From Tumebacillus amylolyticus (GTDB lineage Bacteria > Bacillota > Bacilli > Tumebacillales > Tumebacillaceae): DNA of 64,000 nucleotides. This document shows positions 15,640 through 24,261 of the stretch, one piece after another (positions within the stretch are counted from its first letter, which is position 1; every line of letters starts with the position of its first letter). The DNA lies in the NCBI RefSeq assembly GCF_016722965.1, contig NZ_JAEQNB010000001.1, positions 1,205,344 to 1,269,343 on the forward strand, written 5' to 3'. The notes below the pieces were generated by a model. The model made no database searches. It was not told where the DNA came from and worked only from the letters and a program-made list of their open reading frames with translations. The translations under genes were made by a program, and so were the position numbers.

Positions 15640-16923
15640 ATGAAGATCGCAAGGAGTCTTGGGCTTTTCGTTGCGCTTGCACTGGTCGGCACTGCATGCG
15701 GCAAATCATCGTCCGACGCGCAGAAGCCGGACGCTCTGCCCCAACTAGAGGTGCAGACCCCCGTCGTCGATGACAAGAAGCAGGAGGCGGAACCAAAATC
15801 CCAAGAGCAACAAGCCACCCCTTCTGAGAAAAACGCCTCGGACACGCAAGCGTCTTCCGAGTCGGGCAAAAACCCGTCTGCGTCGACGGCAAACTCTGCA
15901 AGAAGCGGCGGCAATGGCAAGAGCTCCAATGGCGGCACGAGTGGAGCAGGGAGTTCCAATGGTTCCAGCAATGGGAACTCCGCTTCGAACGGGACAACGT
16001 CCAATTCGTCCGGCACGAACAGCCAGCCGAGCAACAACTCGACCGGCGCGACGAACGGGAACTTCGAACTCAGCGTCACGGAGTACTTCGGCAACAACTC
16101 CGTCTTCAACGAACCGGTAGCCGTCTCGACGGAGCAGAGTCTGCTCGATACGATGCGCGACCATCTCGACATCGAGACGGCGTACGGCGGTTCGTTTGTC
16201 AACGGCATCAACGGCACGAAGTCGGGCTATACGAGCAAGTCGATTTTCACCCGCAAGAAGCGCGATTGGTTTTACTATGTCAACGGCAGCGTCTCGCCGG
16301 TCGGAGCAGATGCAGTCAAACCGAAACCGGGCGACGCAATTTGGTGGGACTATCACGACTGGTCGGGCGACGGTTCCAGCACGCCGAGCGTCGTGGCCTC
16401 CTATCCGCATCCGTTCACGACCGGTTACAACGGAGCGCAACCCGGCACGACGATCTACTTCAGCGGAGATCATGTATCTGACGCGAACCGTCTCGCCAAC
16501 GCCCTGCGAGGTTTTGGCGCAGGCAACGTCTCCACAGCCGCGTATGCGGACGGCAGTGTCGCGCATCCGTCAACCAATGTGATCGTACTCGGCACATGGA
16601 GCGAACTCGGCAACCAGCCGACGATGCAAACGCTGTTCGGCTCGCCGACGCACACGGGCTTGTACGCGAAATTCTCCGGTGACAACGTTCAACTTTTGAC
16701 CTACCAAGGCAAAAACACCGACCAAACAGGCCTTGGAGCCATCCTCGCCACGGGAAGCAACGGAGGCGGCGGTTCCACTCCGACTTGGTTGGTCATCGGA
16801 GCGACGGAAGCGGGTCTCGAGCAAGCCCTCGACATCATGATTGCAAGACCCGGCGACCTGCGCGGCAAAGTCGGCGTCGTCGTCAACGGGAGCAACGTCC
16901 TCGCCGTCCCCGTCGCGCAATGA
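15640..16923 (+). CDS. DUF4430 lipoprotein of the B12 locus
   Basis: A 427-residue lipoprotein with a signal peptide ending in VGTAC (Cys about 20). A long Ser/Asn/Gly-rich linker (to about 145) is followed by a DUF4430 domain at about 150-235 (WFYYVNGSVSPVGAD and KPGDAIWWDYHDW). A C-terminal alpha/beta region of about 180 residues ends in VVVNGSNVLAVPV and I cannot name it. The linker would let the domain reach through the wall. AGGAGG lies 10 bases before the ATG. The stop overlaps the ecfT start (ATGA), tying it directly to the transporter. Inferred role: membrane-proximal cobalamin acceptor that hands substrate to the ECF transporter. Confidence 0.85.
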   Translation: MKIARSLGLFVALALVGTACGKSSSDAQKPDALPQLEVQTPVVDDKKQEAEPKSQEQQATPSEKNASDTQASSESGKNPSASTANSARSGGNGKSSNGGTSGAGSSNGSSNGNSASNGTTSNSSGTNSQPSNNSTGATNGNFELSVTEYFGNNSVFNEPVAVSTEQSLLDTMRDHLDIETAYGGSFVNGINGTKSGYTSKSIFTRKKRDWFYYVNGSVSPVGADAVKPKPGDAIWWDYHDWSGDGSSTPSVVASYPHPFTTGYNGAQPGTTIYFSGDHVSDANRLANALRGFGAGNVSTAAYADGSVAHPSTNVIVLGTWSELGNQPTMQTLFGSPTHTGLYAKFSGDNVQLLTYQGKNTDQTGLGAILATGSNGGGGSTPTWLVIGATEAGLEQALDIMIARPGDLRGKVGVVVNGSNVLAVPVAQ

Positions 16924-17837
16924 GCCGAAGCGCAGATCGTCACAACTTGCGCGGTCACGCCGCGACGTTGCTTTTTTACCCGTTTCTCATGCTGATGGTC
17001 TCCGTGCTGACGTACCATCCGCTGTATTTGGGCACGGAGTTGCTCGTTTTGATATTCGCCCTCGCGCTTCACGGCGGTGTGCGAACGTTTGGACGCACGC
17101 TGAAATTTTCGATCCCGATCTTGGTGCTCATCCTCGCCATCAACACCCTGCTGAACAAAAACGGCGCCACCCTGCTCTACAAAGGTCCGACGGTCGCGAT
17201 CCTCGGACAGATTCGCATCACGTGGGAAGCGCTTGCGTACGGGTTGATCATGGGGCTTCGGATGCTGGTGTTCTTCGCGATCTTCGCCCTCGCGCTGAAC
17301 TGGCTTTCGGCAGACCGGGCGCTCGGCTTGTCGGCGAAAGTCGCGAAACGCTCCGCCGTCACCGTGATGATGACGACCCGTCTCATTCCGTATCTCACCG
17401 AGCAGTCCCACCAGATCGGAGACGTTCTGCGCACGCGGGGTGTGCGGTTTGAGGAAGGCAACCTCCTCTCTCGCCTCGCCGCCCGCCGACCGCTGCTGAA
17501 CGTCCTGCTGATCTCGTCCCTCGAAGGCTCGTGGCAAGTCGCCGAATCGATGGAAGCCCGCGGGTTTGGGCAAGGCAAACGCACCTCCTACTCGCGGGAA
17601 CGGTGGAGTCGCATCGATTTGATCATTTGGCTGACGTTCCTCGCCGCCATCGCGCTCGTCGTCTGGTCTTGGTTCACAGCGTGGACGTGGATCGAATTTT
17701 ACCCGCGCATCCAAACGGTCATGGCAGACGAAGGACCGTGGCCGACGGTATTTCATGCGGTCGCACTGGCACTCCTGCTGGCGTTGCCGCCGCTTTTGCT
17801 GAAAAAAAGGAGACGAACTTCCAATGGCACTTCCTGA
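16920..17837 (+). CDS. ecfT: ECF transporter transmembrane subunit EcfT
   Basis: A 305-residue integral membrane scaffold of an energy-coupling-factor importer. It has several hydrophobic segments, then the two coupling motifs of EcfT, here LRTRGVRF and MEARGFG, which dock into the ATPases. The start overlaps the lipoprotein stop by 4 bases and the end overlaps the ATPase gene by 14. A dedicated EcfT in the same operon as its ATPase and S subunit suggests a group I, single-substrate ECF system. Confidence 0.9.
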   Translation: MSRSADRHNLRGHAATLLFYPFLMLMVSVLTYHPLYLGTELLVLIFALALHGGVRTFGRTLKFSIPILVLILAINTLLNKNGATLLYKGPTVAILGQIRITWEALAYGLIMGLRMLVFFAIFALALNWLSADRALGLSAKVAKRSAVTVMMTTRLIPYLTEQSHQIGDVLRTRGVRFEEGNLLSRLAARRPLLNVLLISSLEGSWQVAESMEARGFGQGKRTSYSRERWSRIDLIIWLTFLAAIALVVWSWFTAWTWIEFYPRIQTVMADEGPWPTVFHAVALALLLALPPLLLKKRRRTSNGTS

Positions 17838-19581
17838 ACTCCGACTCACGAACTTCACCTACTACTACCCGGACGCAGAACGCCCGGCGCTCGACCTCAT
17901 CAACGGGTCGGTGCGTCAGGGCGAATTTGTGTTGTTGGCGGGGCCGTCCGGTTGCGGCAAGTCGACGCTCTTGCGCGCCTTGAACGGGTTGGTGCCCGAA
18001 TTTTACGGAGGACGAGTCGGCGGGGAAGTCCGCTATCGGGAAAAGTTGCTCTCCGAATTTGGCAACCGCCGCATCGCAACGCACGTCGGCATGGTGTTTC
18101 AAGACCCTGAGCGGCAGTTGGTGATGACCGAAGTCGAGCGCGAAGTGGCATTCGGGTTGGAGAACGCCGAAGTGCCGCCGGCTGAAATGAGACGTCGCGT
18201 GGCGGAGGTGTTGAACTTCTTCGACCTCGCGCCGATTCGTCACAAGCGCACCGCCGACCTCTCCGGCGGGGAGAAGCAAAAAGTCGCCATCGCCTCCGTC
18301 ATGGCGCTTCAACCGGACGTGCTCCTGCTCGATGAGCCGACTTCGCAACTCGATCCCGGCGCGGCGCAAGAGATTCTCGATTTGGTCAAGCGGCTGAACG
18401 AAGAGTTGGGTGTAACGGTCGTGTTGGTGGAACAACGTCTCGACCGCGTCATGCATCTCGCCGACCGCGTGGTTTCTCTGTACGAAGGTCGCATCGAATA
18501 CGACGGGTCGCCGGCCGACTTTGCGCACTTCGCAGCCCTCTCGCGTCCCGAACTGTTGGTGCCCGTCACCAAACTGTTCGTCGAGGCGGGCCGTCCCGAG
18601 CGACCGTTGACCGTCAAAGAAGCACGGCAGATCGTGAGGCGAGACGCCGCGTTCCTGCAAGACCAAGACCCTGTGAACGCTGCCCAAAACGGAACTCCCC
18701 GTCGAGGACTCTCCTCAAAGCTCGTCCACGTCATGAAAAAAATGTTCGGGGCCAACCTCGACCCTGACGATGTGCTCCTCGAAGCCCGCGACGTGCGGTT
18801 CGGGTATCCCGACGGCGAGGAAGTCCTGAAAGGCTTGCGCGTCAAGATCGGTCGCGGGCAGTTCACCGCCTTGCTGGGAGCCAACGGTGCGGGAAAAAGT
18901 ACGCTGTTCCGCCTCTTTGCAGCACTGAGCCGTCCAACGGAGGGCAAAGTGCTTTTTGCCGGAGTGGATACGCGGGGGCTTGATCCGGCGGAGTTGGCTG
19001 GGCAGTTGGGGTATCTGTCTCAGAATCCAAGCGACTATCTGTTCCATGAGACGTTGCGCGAGGAGTGCGAGTTTTCACGGAAACTCATCGGCTTGTCGGT
19101 GGGAGATGAAGAAGCGGAGCGCGTGTTGCACGAGGTGGTGGAGAGTCTCGGACTCTTGCCGCATCTGGATCGCAACCCGCGAGATCTCAGTGGGGGAGAG
19201 CGGCAACGGGCGGCGTTGGCGACCGTTTTGGTGCAACAGCCGCAAGCTCTGCTCCTCGACGAACCGACACGGGGTTTGGATGCCGGGCAAAAGGACCGTT
19301 TGGGCGACTGGTTGACCACGTATGTAGAAGCGGGCGGCACAGTCGTCCTCATCACGCACGACATTGAATTTGCAGCGGAGTATGGAGAGCGGGTCTTGCT
19401 TCTGGATGACGGCATTCTCGTGGCGGAAGGCACGCCGCAAGACATGCTCACTCGCGGGCTTTTTTACTCCCCGCAAACGAGTCGTGTGTTCCACGGAGTG
19501 CTCGACCGCATCGTCACGATCCGCGACGGCGTAGAGGCATTGAAAAAACTGCCGACGGCAGAAACAGAGGGTTCCCCATGA
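17824..19581 (+). CDS. ecfA: ECF transporter ATPase, fused double nucleotide-binding domain
   Basis: A 585-residue protein carrying both ATPase domains of an ECF importer in one chain. Domain 1: Walker A GPSGCGKST (40-48), signature LSGGEKQK, Walker B VLLLDEPTSQLD. Domain 2: Walker A GANGAGKST (352-360), signature LSGGERQR, Walker B LLLDEPTRGLD. A linker of about 60 residues joins them. Most ECF systems encode EcfA1 and EcfA2 separately; fused forms are known. It overlaps ecfT by 14 bases and the S component by 4, indicating tight translational coupling. Confidence 0.93.
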   Translation: MALPELRLTNFTYYYPDAERPALDLINGSVRQGEFVLLAGPSGCGKSTLLRALNGLVPEFYGGRVGGEVRYREKLLSEFGNRRIATHVGMVFQDPERQLVMTEVEREVAFGLENAEVPPAEMRRRVAEVLNFFDLAPIRHKRTADLSGGEKQKVAIASVMALQPDVLLLDEPTSQLDPGAAQEILDLVKRLNEELGVTVVLVEQRLDRVMHLADRVVSLYEGRIEYDGSPADFAHFAALSRPELLVPVTKLFVEAGRPERPLTVKEARQIVRRDAAFLQDQDPVNAAQNGTPRRGLSSKLVHVMKKMFGANLDPDDVLLEARDVRFGYPDGEEVLKGLRVKIGRGQFTALLGANGAGKSTLFRLFAALSRPTEGKVLFAGVDTRGLDPAELAGQLGYLSQNPSDYLFHETLREECEFSRKLIGLSVGDEEAERVLHEVVESLGLLPHLDRNPRDLSGGERQRAALATVLVQQPQALLLDEPTRGLDAGQKDRLGDWLTTYVEAGGTVVLITHDIEFAAEYGERVLLLDDGILVAEGTPQDMLTRGLFYSPQTSRVFHGVLDRIVTIRDGVEALKKLPTAETEGSP

Positions 19582-20300
19582 TCCGTCGAGTGCTCTCGTG
19601 GCTCATCGTCCTCGTCGCCCTCGGCGGAATTTACCTCGCCTACACGCTCTGGCCGGACGAAGACCTCAATTGGGCGGTTGCTTCGCTGGTCTTGCTCTTG
19701 CTGGGGCTCGGCCTGTTCTACCTGCGCTATGAGCGATCTCGCGTCTCGTCCAAGGAGATCGCCGTCATCGCGTCGCTCGCCGCATTCGCCATCGTGGGGC
19801 GGATCATCTTCGCCCCGTTTCCAAACTTCAAACCGACGACGTACCTCGTCATCCTCGCAGGTTATGTCTTCGGACCGCGAGCCGGCTTCATGGTCGGCGC
19901 AACGGCGGCCGTGGCCTCCAATGTCTATTTCGGGCAAGGCGCTTGGACTCCGTGGCAGATGCTCGCATGGGGTCTCGCCGGAGCGAGCGCCGGTCTGTTC
20001 GGTCGCTTGCGTGGGGAAAAAGTCACGCCCTACGAACTCGCCGCCTTCGGGATGGTCTGGGGTTTCCTGTTCGGCTGGATCATGAACCTGTGGACGTGGC
20101 TCTCCACCGTCTACCCGCTGACGTTTGAAACATGGTTGCTCACCAACACGACCTCGCTGCTCTTCGACATCTCGCACGCCGCGGCGAACGTGATCTTCGC
20201 ACTCTTGCTGACCCGCCGCTTCCTGCCGATTCTCTGGCGGTTCCGCAAAAAACTCACCATCACAACTCTGGAGGTGTTGCCCCATGAAAAAAGCAACTAA
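19578..20300 (+). CDS. ECF transporter substrate-binding (S) component, probably for cobalamin
   Basis: A 240-residue membrane protein with two extra N-terminal helices. A typical S-component core follows, with VIASLAAFAIVGRIIFAPFP, TYLVILAGYVFGPRAGFMVG and WQMLAWGLAGASAGL. The substrate is inferred to be cobalamin (a CbrT/CblT-like role) from the B12 riboswitch and DUF4430 neighbours, not from binding residues. It overlaps the ATPase gene (ATGA) and the next gene by 17 bases. Confidence 0.85.
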   Translation: MIRRVLSWLIVLVALGGIYLAYTLWPDEDLNWAVASLVLLLLGLGLFYLRYERSRVSSKEIAVIASLAAFAIVGRIIFAPFPNFKPTTYLVILAGYVFGPRAGFMVGATAAVASNVYFGQGAWTPWQMLAWGLAGASAGLFGRLRGEKVTPYELAAFGMVWGFLFGWIMNLWTWLSTVYPLTFETWLLTNTTSLLFDISHAAANVIFALLLTRRFLPILWRFRKKLTITTLEVLPHEKSN

Positions 20301-21798
20301 AACCGCATCCCTCGCTCTGCTCGCCCTGTCCTTGCTCTCTCAACCGGCCCTCGCCGCGAGCAACGACCCGTCCCTTGCCGATCAACGCACGAGCGCGCTC
20401 AACTACCTCCACGACAATCTGCAAAAAAGTTCCTACAAATACACCGTCGGCTGGGCATCCGTCGCCCTCTACGATGCAGGCGAGTCGGTCACTTCTCCGA
20501 AATGGAGCAACGCCGACGGCACCAACGGCGTCATCTACCGCGAGTCGGAAGTCCGTCGCAACGTCAACCTCTCCGACGCGACCACCGATTTTGAAAGCAC
20601 CCTGCTCGGCCTGCTCTCCGCCAACCAAAACCCGCGTGCCTTCGGGAAAAAAGACTTCATCCAAGCCATCCTCTCCTCCCAACGCGCAGACGGCAAATTT
20701 GCAGACACGATCTACGGCGAAGGCGAAGACTTGCTGAACGCGCACATCTACGGCATCATCGCGCTCTACTCGGCGGGGGTCTCAATCCCGAACGCTGACC
20801 AAGCACGCGACTACCTGCTTTCCAAACAACACGCCGACGGCGGCTTCAACTGGGCGGCGGGCGACCATTCCAACCCGGACGTCACCGCATTTGCCCTGAT
20901 CGCCATGAAAGCACTCGGCCTTGATGCTTCCAACCCCGCCGTTCAAAAAGCGCTCAACTTCCTGAAAAACGTCCAAAACACAAGCGGCGGTTTCTCCAAC
21001 GAAGGCACCGACAACCCGGACTCTGCAACGACCGTCTTGCAAGCGCTGGTTGCCTATGGCATCGACCCGAAAAGCTACAGCAAATCGGGCCACGACCTGT
21101 TCGATTTCCTGAACTCCTTCCGCACGGCAAACGGCGGCTTCTCCTATACGTTGGGAGGAGATGCGAACGCGATCTCCACCCAGTTCGTGCTCATGGCGTA
21201 CTCCGATCTCCTGAACGGCAAAACCGTGTTCCAGAAGCTCCATGACGAGAACGTCGCGAAGTCCTCCACGTGGACTCAAGCATTCCCGGACTTGCCGTTC
21301 ACCCACCCGTACTATGCGGACAACATGAAGCTCGCCAACCTCGGCGTCATGGCGGGGCACACCGACGGAACGTACGGCACGGGAGAGCCGGTCACCCGCG
21401 AACAGTTTGCCAAAATTCTCGTCTCCGGCGCCCATCTCGACGACGAAGTGGGGGCACCGACGACCCAATTCACCGATGTGGACAACGGTTGGGCCAACCC
21501 GTACATCGCCGTCGCGCTCAAGCACAAGTTCGTCTACGGCACGTCGAACACCACCTACAACCCGCTGGGCGAAATCACAGGTGCCGAAGTCATGGCGATC
21601 CTCGTGCGCATGCTCGGCTCTCACTATGAGCAAGAAGCGCAGAGCCGTCCGAAGACCGATTGGTACGACGGCTACGTGGCGGTTGCCAAGGAGCACCACC
21701 TGCTCTACCCGAACTTCAACGTCAACGCACCGGCGACACGCGCTGAAGTCGGCTACTCGTTTGTCCGACTCTATGACGAACAATTGAAAGCACAGTGA
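20284..21798 (+). CDS. SLH-anchored alpha/alpha-barrel (prenyltransferase/squalene-oxidase repeat) protein, transcobalamin alpha-domain-like
   Basis: A 504-residue exported protein. It has a signal peptide (about 1-25). An alpha/alpha-toroid region (about 30-315) is built of repeats such as QHADGGFNWAAGDHSNPDVT, QNTSGGFSNEGTDNPDSATT and RTANGGFSYTLGGDANAIST. Three SLH repeats (about 325-504) follow. The repeat class is shared by terpene cyclases and by the alpha domain of intrinsic factor/transcobalamin. Export and wall anchoring rule out a cyclase role in practice, and the B12 operon points to cobalamin binding (inference). GGAGGTG lies within the upstream gene. It is the last gene of the operon. 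Confidence 0.87.
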   Translation: MKKATKTASLALLALSLLSQPALAASNDPSLADQRTSALNYLHDNLQKSSYKYTVGWASVALYDAGESVTSPKWSNADGTNGVIYRESEVRRNVNLSDATTDFESTLLGLLSANQNPRAFGKKDFIQAILSSQRADGKFADTIYGEGEDLLNAHIYGIIALYSAGVSIPNADQARDYLLSKQHADGGFNWAAGDHSNPDVTAFALIAMKALGLDASNPAVQKALNFLKNVQNTSGGFSNEGTDNPDSATTVLQALVAYGIDPKSYSKSGHDLFDFLNSFRTANGGFSYTLGGDANAISTQFVLMAYSDLLNGKTVFQKLHDENVAKSSTWTQAFPDLPFTHPYYADNMKLANLGVMAGHTDGTYGTGEPVTREQFAKILVSGAHLDDEVGAPTTQFTDVDNGWANPYIAVALKHKFVYGTSNTTYNPLGEITGAEVMAILVRMLGSHYEQEAQSRPKTDWYDGYVAVAKEHHLLYPNFNVNAPATRAEVGYSFVRLYDEQLKAQ

Positions 21799-21807
21799 CA
21801 AACAAAA

Positions 21808-21846
21808 AAGAGAGTCCGTTACCCGATGGGTAGGGACTCTCTTTTT
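21808..21846. terminator. Bidirectional intrinsic terminator of the B12 locus
   Basis: An AGAGAGTCC...TACC / GGGTA...GGACTCTCT stem with an A-run before and a T-run after. Shared with the convergent rsfA-like gene. Confidence 0.92.
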
Positions 21847-21849
21847 CTC

Positions 21850-22410
21850 TCATTCTGCTGCATGTTCGGCACCGTGATGCTGTTCGAGTTCGAGAATCTT
21901 GCGCGCCCGATCCATAATCTCCAGCAGCGTTTTGGAGTCTTCGGTCAGCGGGGAGTTCCCGTTGCGAAGCGAGTGGTTCTCTTCGGCGAGTTGGTGCAGT
22001 TGAATTTCCATCTCCAAGACTTTTTGCTCCAAGAGACGGGACTTTTCTTGCAGGTTGAAGTATTCGCGTTCGTGGTTCTTGAGAGCCCGGATGATGCCGT
22101 CGAGGGACGTGTCATCCAAGTCTGGGCCATACACCCGACGCTGTTTGGCCTGTTGGCGGATGGAGAGGCGTTCTTTTTTGGCGGTTTTCGCTTCTTTGAT
22201 GCCGTCTTCGTAGTGCTTGCGAACGACACCGTTCCATCGGTACCCACAAGCGGCAGGTGTACGGCCCAGCAAGTTGGCCGACTCCACGAACGCATTGAGT
22301 TGCGTGCTGCCTTCGCGTATATGACGCAGAACGATCTCTGCTAACTTTCGGTCATCATCCGCCGTCCAAGCGTCCGAGCGGGTGGTCCAACGTTCAACTG
22401 TTTCCATCAT
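21850..22410 (-). CDS. rsfA: RsfA-family prespore transcription regulator
   Basis: 186 residues. The N-terminal Myb/SANT-like DNA-binding domain has the RsfA signature RSDAWTADDDRKLAEIVLRHIREGSTQLNAF and AACGYRWNGVVRKHY (given here in fragments of a continuous region). A basic linker and a coiled coil (about 105-150) follow. In B. subtilis RsfA tunes sigma-F-dependent prespore expression; the same role is inferred. GGAGGCG precedes the ATG. Supports an endospore-forming host. Confidence 0.88.
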   Translation of the reverse strand: MMETVERWTTRSDAWTADDDRKLAEIVLRHIREGSTQLNAFVESANLLGRTPAACGYRWNGVVRKHYEDGIKEAKTAKKERLSIRQQAKQRRVYGPDLDDTSLDGIIRALKNHEREYFNLQEKSRLLEQKVLEMEIQLHQLAEENHSLRNGNSPLTEDSKTLLEIMDRARKILELEQHHGAEHAAE

Positions 22411-22571
22411 ATCGCCTCCAAAATCGTATACTACCTGTATGTCCCGTAGTTGGGAGATTGATACACTTCTATTCGTGAAATTTAGGTGTCTACTCCATTC
22501 ATATGAGAGAGTCCCGCCATTCTGTCACTTTTCTTTTGAAAAACTGAGAAAAAGTTTTTCGATTGTACATC

Positions 22572-22602
22572 TTGACAGAAAACGTGGGAGTAAGGTATCA
22601 TT
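22572..22602 (+). promoter_or_regulatory. Sigma-A type promoter for the HAD gene
   Basis: TTGACA and TATCAT are separated by 18 bases, 40-odd bases before the ATG at 22644. Confidence 0.6.
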
Positions 22603-22643
22603 CCGATAATTTATACATCGCTTCAGGGAAGGGGAGAAACGCC

Positions 22644-23444
22644 ATGAGCAAAAAATTGATTGCGCTGGATCTGGACGGAACGCTTCTCAATCGGGAGAAA
22701 AAAATATCGCCCCGCACCAAGCGGGCTGTGCAACGCGCGATTCAAGACGGCCACCATGTCTGCATCGCAACGGGTCGACCGTTTCGCTCTAGCGTGCAAT
22801 ACTACCGCGAACTGGGGCTGACCACGCCGATGGTCAATTTCAACGGGGCGTTGGTGCATCACGCCGATGATGCCAACTGGGGATCGCACCACTTCCCGAT
22901 GGACCGTGAGACCGCATTTGCCATCTTGGACGTCTGTGAGCAATTTCAAGCGGAGAACGTCATCGTCGAAGTCAAAGACGACTACTATTTGAAACAGCAT
23001 GACGAGAACTTGATTCGCTTCATGGGCGACGGCCACTCGCCGCTGGGTGTCGGGCATATCCCGAGCTTGCTCACCGAGCACCCGACGTCGGTGCTGATCT
23101 ACCCGCAGAAAGCCAATTTGCGAGAGTTGCGGGACCATCTCAGCCAATTTCACGCAGACGTTGTCGAGCACCGTCTCTGGGGCGCGCCGTGGCACGTCAT
23201 CGAGATCGTCAAAGCGGGCGTGAACAAAGCGACCGGATTGCAAGTGATCGCCGACCACTTCGGCATCGAGCGCGAGCACATCATCGCGTTTGGCGACGAA
23301 GACAACGACCTCGAAATGATCGAGTTTGCAGGGTACGGGGTCGCGATGGGCAACGCCAACCCGATTTTGAAGAGCATCGCCAACCACATCACCGACACCA
23401 ACGACAACGACGGCATCGCCTTCGTGTTGGAAAAGCTGCTCTGA
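22644..23444 (+). CDS. Cof-type HAD hydrolase
   Basis: A 266-residue phosphatase of the Cof/YidA subfamily. The N-terminal nucleophile motif is ALDLDGTLLN, the Thr motif is CIATGRP, and the C-terminal acidic motif is GDEDNDLEMIEFAGYGVAMGNA. A type IIB cap lies between. Typical substrates are small sugar phosphates or FMN-like compounds; the one here is unknown. ATG 22644 follows AGGGGAG. Single-gene unit with its own promoter and terminator. Confidence 0.9.
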   Translation: MSKKLIALDLDGTLLNREKKISPRTKRAVQRAIQDGHHVCIATGRPFRSSVQYYRELGLTTPMVNFNGALVHHADDANWGSHHFPMDRETAFAILDVCEQFQAENVIVEVKDDYYLKQHDENLIRFMGDGHSPLGVGHIPSLLTEHPTSVLIYPQKANLRELRDHLSQFHADVVEHRLWGAPWHVIEIVKAGVNKATGLQVIADHFGIEREHIIAFGDEDNDLEMIEFAGYGVAMGNANPILKSIANHITDTNDNDGIAFVLEKLL

Positions 23445-23470
23445 CCGATACGGTCAGCGCAGTTTTTTTG
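23434..23470 (+). terminator. Intrinsic terminator
   Basis: CTGACCG pairs with CGGTCAG at the HAD stop codon, followed by GCGCAG and a T-run. Confidence 0.8.
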
Positions 23471-23525
23471 TGTCACGGGTGTATGTAGGCGAATATCCTG
23501 TGGGCAAAAAGGAGGCGACTGTTTT

Positions 23526-23999
23526 ATGTATGAGTACTTTTTGCCACGAATGCCACAACCGCAGCACGCTGCGCAACCTCATTTTGCCGCGTTTCAAAAC
23601 CAGCAAGAGTTCTTGCAGATGACGGCACGGGCGATCTACAACGAGCGCCAAGCCCAACTGAACTACCGAGCCCTCTACGCCCTCGCACCGACCCCGTTTC
23701 AGAAAAAGATGATCCAGCATGCCCTGAACGATGAGATCAAGCATGAGCGAATGTTTACGTCGATCTATCAAACTCTGACCGGGCATGCCCCGCAAGTGCC
23801 GCACCCGCAACACGCCACGGTGACAACCTATGCAGAAGGCGTGCGGGCTTCGTTTGAAGATGAGCTCGAAGCGGCGGAAATGTACCGCACCATGTACCTC
23901 AATACGAAACTGCCTTGGCTTCGCGATCGCCTGTTTGAGATCATGACCGACGAGATGGAACACGCCCAGCGATTTACGTATGTGCGCGCCGATTCGTAA
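23526..23999 (+). CDS. Ferritin-like domain protein
   Basis: A 157-residue four-helix-bundle protein. It has the spacing expected of a di-iron rubrerythrin/ferritin-like fold: Glu in AIYNERQAQ, ExxH in EIKHERMF, Glu in DELEAAEMY and ExxH in EMEHAQRF. The N-terminus is Pro/Gln/His-rich. The function is unknown; related small proteins occur in spore-formers. GGAGGCG lies upstream of the ATG, and a strong terminator follows. Confidence 0.8.
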   Translation: MYEYFLPRMPQPQHAAQPHFAAFQNQQEFLQMTARAIYNERQAQLNYRALYALAPTPFQKKMIQHALNDEIKHERMFTSIYQTLTGHAPQVPHPQHATVTTYAEGVRASFEDELEAAEMYRTMYLNTKLPWLRDRLFEIMTDEMEHAQRFTYVRADS

Positions 24000-24015
24000 A
24001 CTGCAAGTGTCAGAA

Positions 24016-24049
24016 AGAACACCGAACTTTCTCAAGTTCGGTGTTTTTT
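24016..24049. terminator. Intrinsic terminator
   Basis: A perfect ACACCGAACTT/AAGTTCGGTGT stem followed by a T-run. Confidence 0.92.
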
Positions 24050-24122
24050 TATGGAAACACGAGGACGAGCAGGAATGAACCTAGGGACGGGCGTATATAT
24101 AAATAAAAACAAAACATGTATA

Positions 24123-24184
24123 CCGACACTTATTTCACTGTTTTTATCGTTTAATGTCGGAAAAGTGCGGAAACTATTTTTCCG
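24123..24184 (+). repeat. Two inverted repeats in the leader of the sigO/rsoA-like operon
   Basis: The AT-rich gap 24050-24261 contains CCGACA...TGTCGG (24123-24128 and 24155-24160) and a tighter hairpin CGGAAA-ctatt-TTTCCG (24168-24184). They could be operator or RNA elements. No clear sigma-A promoter was seen in this gap. Confidence 0.45.
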
Positions 24185-24261
24185 GACAGGTTGTGAGGGT
24201 GATAAGTGAAACGCATCTAGTAGTAATTTCGTATTCATAATGAAAAAAGGGAGGGAGCACC

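Noticed and set aside
20284-21300. Squalene-hopene cyclase or prenyltransferase enzyme
   Set aside because: The protein is exported and wall-anchored, shorter than cyclases and encoded in a B12-regulated operon.
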